Shown here piece after piece: positions 46,498-54,959 of a stretch of 64,000 bases of DNA. Where the stretch lies: positions 3,630,501-3,694,500 of the forward strand of contig NZ_OY781365.1 of the NCBI RefSeq assembly GCF_963676815.1, written 5' to 3'. The notes beneath the pieces were generated by a model. It was not told where the DNA came from. It searched no databases and was given only the letters and a program-made list of their open reading frames with translations. Source of the DNA: an uncultured Draconibacterium sp. (GTDB lineage: Bacteria > Bacteroidota > Bacteroidia > Bacteroidales > Prolixibacteraceae). A program made the translations under genes and the position numbers. Positions within the stretch are counted from its first letter, which is position 1. Every line of letters begins with the position of its first letter.

Positions 46498-46613
46498 ATT
46501 TATTGTAAGTACTATAAAGTACTCATATCTATATAATTAATTGGATAAATTAGATATTTGAGTTTTGCTAAAAAATGGAAACTTAAATGTCCATTTCTTC
46601 TTCATAGTCAAAC

Positions 46614-46638
46614 CTCCTAATTTGTCAAAAATTAGGAG
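46614..46638. terminator. Terminator-like hairpin
   Basis: CTCCTAATTT (46614-46623) pairs perfectly with AAATTAGGAG (46629-46638) around a 5-nt loop. It lies between the GHL6 remnant and the Dabb gene. Confidence 0.5.
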
Positions 46639-46679
46639 AAATTAATAATTGGCTCTGACAATAGGATAATTCTAGTGAC

Positions 46680-46687
46680 TATATTTG
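46680..46687 (+). promoter_or_regulatory. Candidate -7 box of the Dabb gene
   Basis: TATATTTG, exact TAnnTTTG match followed by CAC. Transcription would begin around 46694, which makes the ATG at 46725 rather than the one at 46695 the plausible start. Confidence 0.5.
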
Positions 46688-46724
46688 CACTGAAATGAAT
46701 ATTAAAAACCATAATCCTTATACT

Positions 46725-47132
46725 ATGAAACGCAGATTTTTTCTTGGATCACTTGGGGTGACTACCCTTTTCGGAACATTATTCTCAAATAAATCTATAG
46801 CATCCAACATGAGTATAGAAAATTGCGCACTAAAAGAAGGCGAAATTCAGCACATGGTTATTTTTAATTTGTCGCATCAAAAAGATTCAGTAGAAGCACA
46901 GAGGTTTATCCAAGACGGAACAAGAATATTGACCGGAATTCCGGTAGTGAAAAACTTTCAGGCTTTTAATCAGGTCAGCAAAAAGAATAAATATCAGTAT
47001 GGATTTTCGATGGTTTTTGCCAATCAGGCTGATTATGCGACTTACAATAATCATCCGGATCATGTGGCATTTGTTCAGAACCGATGGTTTAAAGAAGTTA
47101 GCGACTTTCTGGAGATCGATTTCGAAAAATAA
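46725..47132 (+). CDS. Exported Dabb-family (stress-responsive alpha/beta barrel) protein
   Basis: 135 residues from ATG 46725. The N-terminus MKRRFFLGSLGVTTLFGTLF looks like a twin-arginine-type or Sec signal. The mature part is a Dabb dimeric ferredoxin-like domain (IQHMVIFNLSHQKDS, GIPVVKNFQAF, YGFSMVFANQADYATYNNHPDHVAFVQNRW...DFLEIDFEK). The His-x-x-His-x-x-F motif of the last helix is typical. It is an intact island among degraded genes. Reaction unknown; family members act on small metabolites or as stress proteins. Confidence 0.82.
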   Translation: MKRRFFLGSLGVTTLFGTLFSNKSIASNMSIENCALKEGEIQHMVIFNLSHQKDSVEAQRFIQDGTRILTGIPVVKNFQAFNQVSKKNKYQYGFSMVFANQADYATYNNHPDHVAFVQNRWFKEVSDFLEIDFEK

Positions 47133-47137
47133 GCGGC

Positions 47138-47248
47138 TCAAAGTTTTCGTTCCCAGAACATCATTCTCGGCACACAATCGGTAAAGCCCATCTTTTTGTA
47201 GAGCGATTTGGCACTAAGGTTATCTTCGTGGACTACGAGGTTGACCCG
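47138..47248 (-). pseudogene. C-terminal remnant of a GNAT acetyltransferase
   Basis: Minus strand from about 47248 to the stop at 47138-47140 reads RVNLVVHEDNLSAKSLYKKM, then GFTDCVPRMMFWERKL. This matches the last strand-helix-strand of GNAT enzymes (N-x-x-A-x-x-L-Y-x-K-x-G-F). About 36 residues of some 150 remain. It abuts unrelated sequence on the upstream side. Confidence 0.6.
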
Positions 47249-47322
47249 GCAAAAGCCGTTTTTTCGTGACCAAACAACTCTCTTTCAATCAGTGTATCAG
47301 GCAAAGCCGAACAGTTCACTTT
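47249..47322 (-). pseudogene. Fragment of a sigma-54-activator AAA+ domain
   Basis: The minus strand reads PDTLIERELFGHEKTAFAGS, the GAFTGA-loop region (consensus ESELFGHEKGAFTGA) of NtrC-type sigma-54 activators. It is only about 22 residues long, with Gly-to-Thr and Thr-to-Ala changes in the loop. It is joined in a different frame to the GNAT remnant. Confidence 0.5.
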
Positions 47323-47335
47323 GATATAATTCTAC

Positions 47336-47524
47336 TTGGCCCTTTTATCCAAAGCAGCCTCTCCTGTCAAATTGGAAAATTTAATTCTTTCTGATGTTAT
47401 CGGCAATCCTCTTGACGTAATCGCATTAGGTCCTACAGCTCCCGATCCGACAACTTTTGTTGATGCCATCTCAACTTTGAGGAAATTCAAAATTGAAAAT
47501 GAAATAACTGTTCAAGTCTTATAG
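47336..47524 (+). pseudogene. Fragment of a type-2 glycerate kinase (GlxK/MOFRL type)
   Basis: 62 codons containing LILSDVIGNPLDVIALGPTA and PDPTTFVDAISTLRKF, close to the family block SDVIGDPLDVIASGPTxPDPTTF. Full-length glycerate 2-kinases are about 420 residues, so this is an internal scrap. Confidence 0.6.
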
Positions 47525-47881
47525 GTGCTTCAGTAGACGGGAAATCTTCATAAGCAACTGTTCTTAAATTACTTAAAGATATTAAATAGTAGTCTAACTG
47601 TCAAGAAAAAATCAATCTAATGTGCTGATAAACAAATATTTAATCACATGTATTTTCCCCAAATGTGACGAAGAACCAATTTAAACTGAACCCAGATGGT
47701 CAATTTCACCTTTTTTTCCACTCAATAGCTTTCAACAACATAAAAAAATATTGCATTTTCATAATATAATAACTGCCTACCAGGACATTTATGTGGAGAA
47801 TTTGCGTCTGTCTACACCCTTTTTATGTAATTTTTCTTAAATTGAGATATTTTGCTAACATTGCACTTCCTTTGTGTTCTT
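47525..47881. other. AT-rich gap without recognisable genes
   Basis: No frame with convincing coding character. It separates the glycerate kinase scrap from the sigma-factor pseudogene. Confidence 0.5.
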
Positions 47882-48420
47882 ATGAAAGCATTAAGCGCTG
47901 GTATCATAGCATTATTAAATAAAAAAATGAAGCTTCTTTTGAAGTTGCTTTTAATATTTATTACCCAAAATTATTGGCATTTGTAAAGCAATATGTGTCT
48001 GAAGAAGACGCATTTAATCATACCCAGGATGCATTTGTTGCTATATTGGACAAAAATCTTTCATTTATAAATGAAAATCAGCTGCAAAGTTATCTTTACA
48101 CTACTGTTAAAAATAACTGTCTTATGTTTTTACGGCATGAGCAAGTAAAAAAGAAATACTTTGAGCGTAAAATGGCCGATCAAAGCCAAATTAATTTAAA
48201 TATCCACGCCCTCGATAGGTTGAATACTTCTTCGATTGTGTTTTCCGAAATTGAGAGAATCATTAATTTAACCCTTAGCGAACTTCCACCCAAATGCCGT
48301 GAAGTGTTCTTATTAAGTCGGTTTGAGGGAAAGCGTAACAGGGTAGTTGCTGAATTATTGAATATTTCTGAAAAGACAGGTTGTAAGCTCTGACTACTTT
48401 GAGATTGACAAATTAAGAGG
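47882..48420 (+). pseudogene. ECF sigma factor pseudogene (frameshift in poly-A, broken C-terminus)
   Basis: From ATG 47882 the frame reads MKALSAGIIALLNKK, then runs out of frame at a 7-A run (47921-47927). Continuing in the next frame gives NEASFEVAFNIYYPKLLAFV, FNHTQDAFVAILDKN and ELPPKCREVFLLSRFEGKRN, followed by VVAELLNISEKT, clear sigma region 2 and region 4. One extra A would join the two frames, so a single-base deletion in the homopolymer is indicated. At the 3' end the normal continuation after ISEKT (VEKQI...) is lost (TGCKL, stop at 48391-48393). No FecR or SusC follows. Confidence 0.8.
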
Positions 48421-48433
48421 TTTGTTATAAAAT

Positions 48434-48775
48434 TCAATTATTTGATGTTACAGTCAACAAAACCGTTCCATAAGAAAACCGTCCACTTTCAGGGACCAGT
48501 AGTAAAACCTTATCATAAACTTTTAGCATTTCAATTTTGAATATATCATCCAGCGCAGCAAAAATGGAAGCAGAGGCTATATTGCCAATTTCAGTAAGAT
48601 TGGTGAACCACTTGTTAGTCCCCAGGTCCAAACCTCTTGCTTGGATCCACTCGGCAAGCTTCCCATAAAAGAACATAGATGAGACAGGAGGGATAACATA
48701 GTCGACATCCTTCGGATCAAGGTTATATTTTTCCAGACAAAATTCCAGGTAGTCAACCCAGTGAGGATACTGAAG
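48434..48775 (-). pseudogene. C-terminal remnant of a KAS III/FabH-like 3-oxoacyl-ACP synthase
   Basis: The minus-strand frame ending at 48434 reads LQYPHWVDYLEFCLEKYNLD, DVDYVIPPVSSMFFYGKLAE, NLTEIGNIASASIFAALDDI and LLLVPESGRFSYGTVLLTV. These are the N-x-x-x-x-G-N-I-x-S-A-S and PESGRFSYG blocks of the thiolase-fold C-terminus. The active-site His position reads Pro (IPPVSS where IPHVSS is usual). It is cut abruptly at about 48775 where GH2 sequence starts on the other strand. Confidence 0.65.
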
Positions 48776-48777
48776 AT

Positions 48778-51107
48778 CAGATCGGACCTTTTTCAAGTAA
48801 CGGTTCCGAGGCAACTGGTTATGTAGTTGGTGGGATTGAGTGGTACCGTAAACATTTTAAGCTGGACAAATCGGAAACAGGAAAAACAGTTATCCTTAAA
48901 TTTAATGGGATTTTTATGAATTCGGAAGTTTGGATTAACGGCATTTCGGTGGGAAGCCATCCTTATGGTTTCACTCCTTTTTGGTTTGATATCACCCCAT
49001 ATTTGAATCAAACAGGTGAGGAAAATGTAATTGCTGTTAAAGTAAATAATACAGGTTATACTGCCCGATGGTATTCGGGGTCAGGAATTTACCGAAATGT
49101 TCATTTGACTATAACCGACCCAGTACATTTTTCTGTATGGGGTGCCTATATTACAACGCCTGAAGTTTCTATCGGTTCTGCAGATGTTAACCTGGAAGTA
49201 ACGCTTCAGAACGATGCTGATGTGGTCAGTGATGCACATGTTTCCATAAAAATTATTTCACCTGGTGGAAATGTTGTAGAAGAAACCGAATGGCAAGTGA
49301 AAATAGGTGCAAAAGAAAAATCTGTTTTTAGTCAGGCAGTTGTTGTGAAAGACCCGCTCCTTTGGTCTGTAAATTCTCCCAACCTTTATGAGGCTGAAAT
49401 GACAGTCAAGGATAGTAACGGAAAAATTACAGACCGATATGTACAAACCTTTGGTATCAGGTCAATTGAATTCTCTGCAAAAAAAGGATTCCTGCTAAAT
49501 GGCGAACCGTTGTTGATAAAGGGCGGTTGTGTGCACCATGATAATGGACTGCTGGGTTCTGCCGCGATTGATCGTGCGGAAGAGAGAAGGGTTGAAATCA
49601 TGAAAGCAAATGGTTACAATGCGATTCGTTGCTCGCATAACCCACCTTCTGAAGCTTTTCTAAATGCATGCGACCGGCTGGGCATTTTGGTTATTAATGA
49701 AATATTTGATGTCTGGGAGAAAAACAAGTTTATGCCCCAAGGCTCCCACCTGTTCTTTAAAGAATATTGGAAGAAAGATGTGGAGGCATGGGTATTACGC
49801 GACAGGAACCATCCGTCAGTGATTATGTGGAGTATTGGCAATGAAATAGGGGAAGCTGCGGATACATCAGGTTTAAGGATTGCTACGAACCTTGTTAATG
49901 CAGTTCGCTCCCTGGATTCGACAAGAGCTATAACTGAGGTTATGACGGATGCTGGTCTTGCCCTTACAGGTGTTCCTACATGGCATAAACAGTCAGAGCA
50001 CAAGGGCCTACTCGATGTTGTAGGCTATAATTACAAATATCAAGTTTATGAGGAAGACCATAAACTATACCCTGACAGGATTATGTATGCAAGTGAATCA
50101 TCGCCGTTTGATGCTTATGAAAGTTGGCAGGCGGTTGAGAAATCCCCCTGGGTGATTGGGGATTTTGTTTGGACTGGTATGGATTACCTGGATGAGTCAG
50201 GTATTGCAATAGGCTTTGGAACTCCAAAATATTTTCGAAAAGATCGACCTAACGATCAGATGCTTTCGAATTATAAAAAACTTGCAGATAAACTTAGTAA
50301 GGGCGAACAGGTAACAATAGATGATATTTTTAACTGGCCAAATAAAATACCTGCCGTGTTTGTTGCCTGGTGCGGAGATATCTATATTACTGGGGAAATG
50401 GAATTACAAATGTATTACAAAAATATATTATGGGGTAACAGCAATTTGGGATAGTGGTACATGAACCAATTCCGGAAGGTTACATTGAAGCATCAAATGG
50501 TTGGAGCTGGCCTTATGAATTCCCCATCTGGAATTGGGAAGGAAATGAAGGGAAACCTATGCAGGTGAGAGTTTTCACAAAAGCACCAAAGGTTAGTCTC
50601 GAGTTGAATGGGGAAGTAATAGGAGAGAAGTTATTAACAACCAAAGATAAATATACGGCAGTTTTTGAAGTCCCATACCAACCAGGCGAACTTAAAGCTA
50701 TTGCAATTGAGGATGGGAAAGAAATAGCTACAAAGGTTTTGAAAACTGCTGGCAAGCCTGTGGCAATCAGGTTGACAGCTGACCGTACTAAACTAAAAGC
50801 TGATCGTAATGATCTTTCTTTTATAAAAATTGAGGTTATAGATGAAAATGGGCAACTTGTACCAAAGGATTCTATAAAAATTAATTTAACAATATCCGGA
50901 AATGGAGAACTGGCTGCTTCGGGCAAAGCAAACCCAATTGATATGGGAAGTGTTAACAACCAAGTAATAAATACCTACAAAGGCAAAGCACAGGCTATTA
51001 TTCGTCCATTCTCGACGTCTGGAAAAATAATTATAAAAGCGGAATCAGAAGGATTACGAAGCGAAGAGCTTGATTTAAACATTATGAAATCATCACTCGG
51101 ATCGTAG
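48778..51107 (+). pseudogene. GH2 beta-galactosidase-like pseudogene, 5'-truncated, frameshifted and with foreign 3' end
   Basis: Homology to the intact GH2 at 34.8 kb begins at QIGPFSSNGSEATGYVVGGI (about 48778), missing the signal peptide and about 75 residues. Catalytic blocks survive (SHNPPSEAFLNACDRLG, DRNHPSVIMWSIGNEIG, YASESSPFDAY). A frameshift at about 50443-50452 follows YYKNILWGNSNL; the next frame resumes with VVHEPIPEGYIEASNGWSWP. The last codons SEELDLNIMKSSLGS are not GH2 but match the end of the isomerase gene of cassette A (EELDLYIMKSLLGS). This marks a recombination joint. Not expected to make a working enzyme. Confidence 0.85.
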
Positions 51108-51280
51108 TCTGAATTAAATCTTCTAAAACTTTAAAATTCAGGCAGAGCGTTGGCTTTGCCTGAATTGAGATGAAAATTCTCAATTTATATGAAAAAAAGA
51201 TAATCGTGTCCGGAGTAGGATGCTGGCTGGTTGGCCTAATTTATAATAACATCGATTTTCAGAGCAAGGAGAATATAATT
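51060..51280 (+). repeat. Relic copy of the isomerase-kinase junction of cassette A
   Basis: 51070-51107 matches the isomerase 3' end, 51136-51165 matches its downstream hairpin, and 51189-51275 matches the first 85 bp of the PfkB kinase (IIVSGVGCWLVGLIYNNIDF). Counterpart: about 43570-43780. The relic kinase start has lost one G (ATGAAAAAAAG against ATGGAAAAAAAG), so it stops after four codons. Confidence 0.8.
51136..51165 (+). other. Intercistronic hairpin, relic copy 2
   Basis: 13-bp stem, 4-nt loop. Compared with 43640-43669 the loop-closing pair T:A has become C:G and two other pairs swap between G:C and G:U. Pairing is preserved despite sequence change. Confidence 0.6.
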
Positions 51281-51304
51281 ACAACCATAATTAGAATAAA
51301 TGCA

Positions 51305-51515
51305 TAACATGCTAAAATTAGTGAGGTTGAAAAAAAGATAACAAGCATTAAAGGTGTTGCTGAAGTAGATTCAATTAGAGACCGATATAATTTGTCTGTA
51401 ATAATTCGACAAAGAAGATTGATGATATTTCCGGAAATTGTTGCTGAAAAATTAATGCGATAAAAGGTATTAAAAGAGCCGATTCGATAATGTCCTGCAG
51501 AATGCTGTCAAAATA
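51305..51515 (+). pseudogene. Remnant of a stand-alone Lrp/AsnC ligand-binding (RAM) domain
   Basis: Frame fragments read EVEKKITSIKGVAEVDSIRD, RYNLSVII and, after a frame change, KGIKRADSIMSCRML. This is the pattern of small RAM-domain proteins. Two frame breaks and no start are visible. Confidence 0.4.
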
Positions 51516-51592
51516 TGAATAGGCTGGTGTGCATTTGATATAGATAATTGACATTGAAGCATCGTAACATCTTCGAAAACTTTAGATTACCC

Positions 51593-52453
51593 TTACTCAT
51601 ATCGATTTCGTATCTGCTTTCTGTAGTTAACCGGCGATACATTGTGGTATTTTTTAAAGATGCGATAAAAATATGATGAGGATTCATAACCACATTCATA
51701 GGCAACTTCAAGGATATTTTTATCTGTTTCTATTAGTAGCTTTTGGGCATGGGCGATCCGTGTTTCATTCACAAACTCCATAAATTTCTTTTTGGTTCTT
51801 CGCTTAAAATACCGGCAAAATGCTGCTTTTTGCATATTTGCGATTTCGGCAGCCTTGGCGAGACTTATTTCCCTTTGAAAATTCTCCGCAACATATTTAA
51901 TGACCTCATTTATATTTTGTGATTCTGATATGTTATGAATAATCTGTCCCGATGTTAAAAGCTTATAGTTTTTGGTATTGGCCAGTTCGCTTAAAATAAA
52001 CAGCAGGTATCCCAATTTTTGCAGGTTATTTGTTTTACCCAGTTCTTTAATTCTCTGGATTATTCTTTTGGAAGGATTTGTAAAAAGAATCCCAGATTTT
52101 GCCAGTCCTGTTAATTCTTTCAACTTGTAGGCTTCTGTTTTATTAAAGAAATCTTCTCCCAAAAAGTCAGATTTAAACTGTACAACAACAGCATGTGCCA
52201 ATTCTCCTTCAAGTTCAAAACCCTTTGTATTGTGAAAGCAATGTGGTATATCCGGCGCAAATAAAAATACATCACCATCTGAAAAGTTAGTCACTTGATT
52301 GCCTACATATAACTTCCCATGACTTTTGTTTACGAGAATAAGTTCAAACTCATCATGAATGTGGAATGGCGAGGTGAAACGTTCTTGTTTGAATTCCTGA
52401 AAATGGAATAGACTGTTTTCATCAACTACTAATTTTTCATATGTAGCATGCAT
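51593..52453 (-). CDS. AraC-family transcriptional regulator
   Basis: 286 residues. N-terminal cupin sugar-sensing domain (about 20-110, SPFHIHDEFELILVNKSHGKLYVGNQ, GDVFLFAPDIPHCFHN) and C-terminal double HTH (about 185-284, ISLAKAAEIANMQKAAFCRYFKRRTKKKFMEFVNE, ILEVAYECGYESSSYFYRIFKKYHNVSPVNYRK). Divergently placed to cassette B with 138 bp between the start codons, so it most likely activates that operon in response to the sugar it handles. Confidence 0.92.
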   Translation of the reverse strand: MHATYEKLVVDENSLFHFQEFKQERFTSPFHIHDEFELILVNKSHGKLYVGNQVTNFSDGDVFLFAPDIPHCFHNTKGFELEGELAHAVVVQFKSDFLGEDFFNKTEAYKLKELTGLAKSGILFTNPSKRIIQRIKELGKTNNLQKLGYLLFILSELANTKNYKLLTSGQIIHNISESQNINEVIKYVAENFQREISLAKAAEIANMQKAAFCRYFKRRTKKKFMEFVNETRIAHAQKLLIETDKNILEVAYECGYESSSYFYRIFKKYHNVSPVNYRKQIRNRYE

Positions 52454-52547
52454 TGTATTGTCGACAACTAGTTAATGTTTAAATATTGACGTAAATATAG
52501 TGTATTTATTGGCAAATATTAAGATAGACTGAAGACGTGCTCCGAAA

Positions 52548-52555
52548 TATCTTTG
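52548..52555 (+). promoter_or_regulatory. Candidate -7 box of the aldolase operon
   Basis: TATCTTTG, a TAnnTTTG match 37 bp before ATG 52592. It overlaps the TTG at 52553, which argues against that codon as the translation start. No clear -33 TTTG, as expected for an AraC-activated promoter. Confidence 0.5.
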
Positions 52556-52591
52556 ATAGTCAGTAAATCAAGTACTAAATCAAGTAAAAAG

Positions 52592-53503
52592 ATGAAAACG
52601 TCAGATATGAATGTTAAGGATATCATGCAAATGTCCTTGGAAAACGGAATTGTCATTCCCGGATTCAATATCCCCCACTTACCGATGATGGAACCGGTTG
52701 TGAAAGCCTTGGAAGACACTGAGACTTTTGGTCTTATTATGGTTGCGCGTCTAGAGTGGATAAAGTTTCAATCGCGCAGTATAAAAGCGATTTGTGAAGA
52801 ATATCAAATATTGAAAAATGAAAATTTCACACGCCTGCATTTAGACCATATTCCCGTGATTGATGAAGACAATAAAAAGGTTGATTTTGTTAAGGACATT
52901 TCCGAGGCAATAGAGTTAGGTTACGACTCTGTGATGGTTGATGGTTCGCGTTTATCGCTCGAAGAAAATATCATGTGTACAGAAGAAGTAGTTGATTTGG
53001 CTCATCAGGTCAATATTCCTGTAGAGGCAGAATTGGGTGCAGTAATGGGACACGAAAAGGGACCATTGCCTCCATATGAAGAACTTTTTGCATCGGCAAA
53101 AGGATTTACTTCGCCTGAAGAGGCAAAGAAATTTGTTGATGAAACAGGTGTTGACTGGTTATCTGTAGCTATTGGCAATATTCACGGGGCAATTTCGGAA
53201 GCCAGAAAAGAGAAAAAGCAGGAAGCCCGGCTGTCGATTCAACATTTAGATTTAATCAATCAAACTGTTAAAAGACCTTTAGTATTACACGGAGGTACCG
53301 GTATACGAAAAGAATACCTGATGGAGTCGTTTAAAAACGGTATCTCAAAAATCAATATTGCAACTGCTATTCGGCAACCTTATGAAAGAATGATTGGGAA
53401 ATCAGTGAAAGCTGCCCAGGATGCAGTCTATGTTGAAATGATGGCTCTTATTCACAACCAGTTAGAGATTGCCGGTACAGCCCAAAAACTTTCAGATTTA
53501 TAA
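52592..53503 (+). CDS. Class II (zinc) ketose-bisphosphate aldolase
   Basis: 303 residues from ATG 52592; an in-frame TTG at 52553 is less likely because it sits in the promoter. Class II aldolase fold: GIVIPGFNIPHLPMMEPVV, zinc/active-site region FTRLHLDHIPVIDED, GYDSVMVDGSRLSLEENI, PVEAELGAVMGHE, SVAIGNIHGA and RPLVLHGGTGI with metal ligand His residues. Cleaves a ketose (bis)phosphate to dihydroxyacetone phosphate and an aldehyde. First gene of cassette B and followed at 44 bp by an isomerase, so it is the pathway exit step. Substrate stereochemistry unknown. Confidence 0.88.
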   Translation: MKTSDMNVKDIMQMSLENGIVIPGFNIPHLPMMEPVVKALEDTETFGLIMVARLEWIKFQSRSIKAICEEYQILKNENFTRLHLDHIPVIDEDNKKVDFVKDISEAIELGYDSVMVDGSRLSLEENIMCTEEVVDLAHQVNIPVEAELGAVMGHEKGPLPPYEELFASAKGFTSPEEAKKFVDETGVDWLSVAIGNIHGAISEARKEKKQEARLSIQHLDLINQTVKRPLVLHGGTGIRKEYLMESFKNGISKINIATAIRQPYERMIGKSVKAAQDAVYVEMMALIHNQLEIAGTAQKLSDL

Positions 53504-53547
53504 CCAAGACTGATAAAATAATATTTCAAATACTAAATCAATAAATT

Positions 53548-54954
53548 ATGCAAGTAGGAAAATCAACATTCGCCTTGTATTTCGGAAACCGAGGATTTTT
53601 TCCGGAATCACTAATTGCAGAGGCACGTACAGAATTAAGCGCAGTATTAAATAAATTGGGTTACGGTAATATTATGATGGATGCCGATCTGACCCGCTAT
53701 GGAGCAGTTGAAAGCCCCCAGGAAGGAAAACTTTATGCAAAGTTTCTGGAGGAGAATAAAGGAAAATTTGATGGAATAATCCTATGTTTGCCAAACTTTG
53801 GTGACGAAACAGGTGCAATCTCTGCATTAGAGGAAGCCGGTGTGCCGATTTTTATTCTGGCTTACCCCGATGAGTTGGATAAAATGGATTTCAAACAACG
53901 TCGAGATGCATTTTGCGGTAAATTTTCGATAATGGATGTATTTTATCAGTACCAGCTTCCATACACCGCACTTCAACCACATACCGTTCATCCAAATTCG
54001 AAAACTTTCGAAGAGCAAATTAATACATTCGACATGGTTTGCCGTATCGTAAAAGGTATGCGTAAAATGACTGTTGGTGCTATTGGTGCACGCACTACAG
54101 CGTTTAAAACTGTCCGCTATGATGAGTTGGCACTTCAAAAATACGGAATTACTACTGAGGTTTTGGATATGTCAGAAGTATTTCGGCGCGTGAGAAAGCT
54201 GGATTTTAACTCGGAAAAGGCAAAATCAAAGGCAATCACCCTAAAAAACTACACCAACTTTAAAAATGTTCCGGATAAATCGTTTGAAAACCTGGTACGC
54301 TTTGGTGTCGTTATCGACGAAATAATTGAAGAATACGAATTGGATGCATTAGCACTTCGTTGCTGGCTCGAAATGGAGATTGAATTTGGAGTGGCACCAT
54401 GTGTACTTTTGAGTGAGATTAACGACAGGGGGTTCCCGGCAGCCTGCGAATTAGATATTTGTAATGCGGTAAGTATGTATGCTTTGCAATTGGCAACAGG
54501 CAAACCTACCACTTGTTTAGACTGGAACAATAATTACGGAGATGATCCGGATAAGTGTATCCTTTTCCATTGTGGTCCTGTACCACAAACCTTAATGGAA
54601 GCCAAGGGTGAAGTTATCGACCATCCGATGTTTGCTAAATCATTAGGAGCAGGTTGTGGTTATGGATGCAATGTTGGAAGAATAGCGGCTAATCCAATAA
54701 CCTTTGCCAGTTCAAAAACGCAGGACGGTAAGTTATTCTTCTATTTTGGTGAAGGTGAATTTACGGGTGAGCCTATTCAGGAAGGTTTCTTTGGTTGCGG
54801 AGGTGTAGCTAAAATCGATAAACTTCAGGAAAAGCTGAATAAAATCGGTTACACTGGCTACCGTCATCATGTGAGTGTTGCCCCTGGGAATGTTGCTGCC
54901 GCGCTTAGAGAAGCCTTTACTCGGTATTTAGGGTATGAAATAACAGAAATTTAG
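53548..54954 (+). CDS. L-fucose/L-arabinose-isomerase-like sugar isomerase
   Basis: 468 residues. Two-lobed FucI/AraA architecture: the N-terminal lobe (KSTFALYFGNRGFFPESLIA, ILCLPNFGDETGAISALEEA) and the C-terminal active-site lobe. Metal-binding acidic residues are expected in CWLEMEIEFGVAPCVLLSEI and ACELDICNAVSMYAL, with the late His in LFHCGPVP and YRHHVSVAPGN. Shorter than FucI (about 590) and near AraA (about 500) in size. Followed after 5 bp by an FGGY kinase, matching the isomerase-kinase-aldolase logic of fucose or rhamnose breakdown. Exact sugar open. Confidence 0.83.
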   Translation: MQVGKSTFALYFGNRGFFPESLIAEARTELSAVLNKLGYGNIMMDADLTRYGAVESPQEGKLYAKFLEENKGKFDGIILCLPNFGDETGAISALEEAGVPIFILAYPDELDKMDFKQRRDAFCGKFSIMDVFYQYQLPYTALQPHTVHPNSKTFEEQINTFDMVCRIVKGMRKMTVGAIGARTTAFKTVRYDELALQKYGITTEVLDMSEVFRRVRKLDFNSEKAKSKAITLKNYTNFKNVPDKSFENLVRFGVVIDEIIEEYELDALALRCWLEMEIEFGVAPCVLLSEINDRGFPAACELDICNAVSMYALQLATGKPTTCLDWNNNYGDDPDKCILFHCGPVPQTLMEAKGEVIDHPMFAKSLGAGCGYGCNVGRIAANPITFASSKTQDGKLFFYFGEGEFTGEPIQEGFFGCGGVAKIDKLQEKLNKIGYTGYRHHVSVAPGNVAAALREAFTRYLGYEITEI

Positions 54955-54959
54955 TTGAA

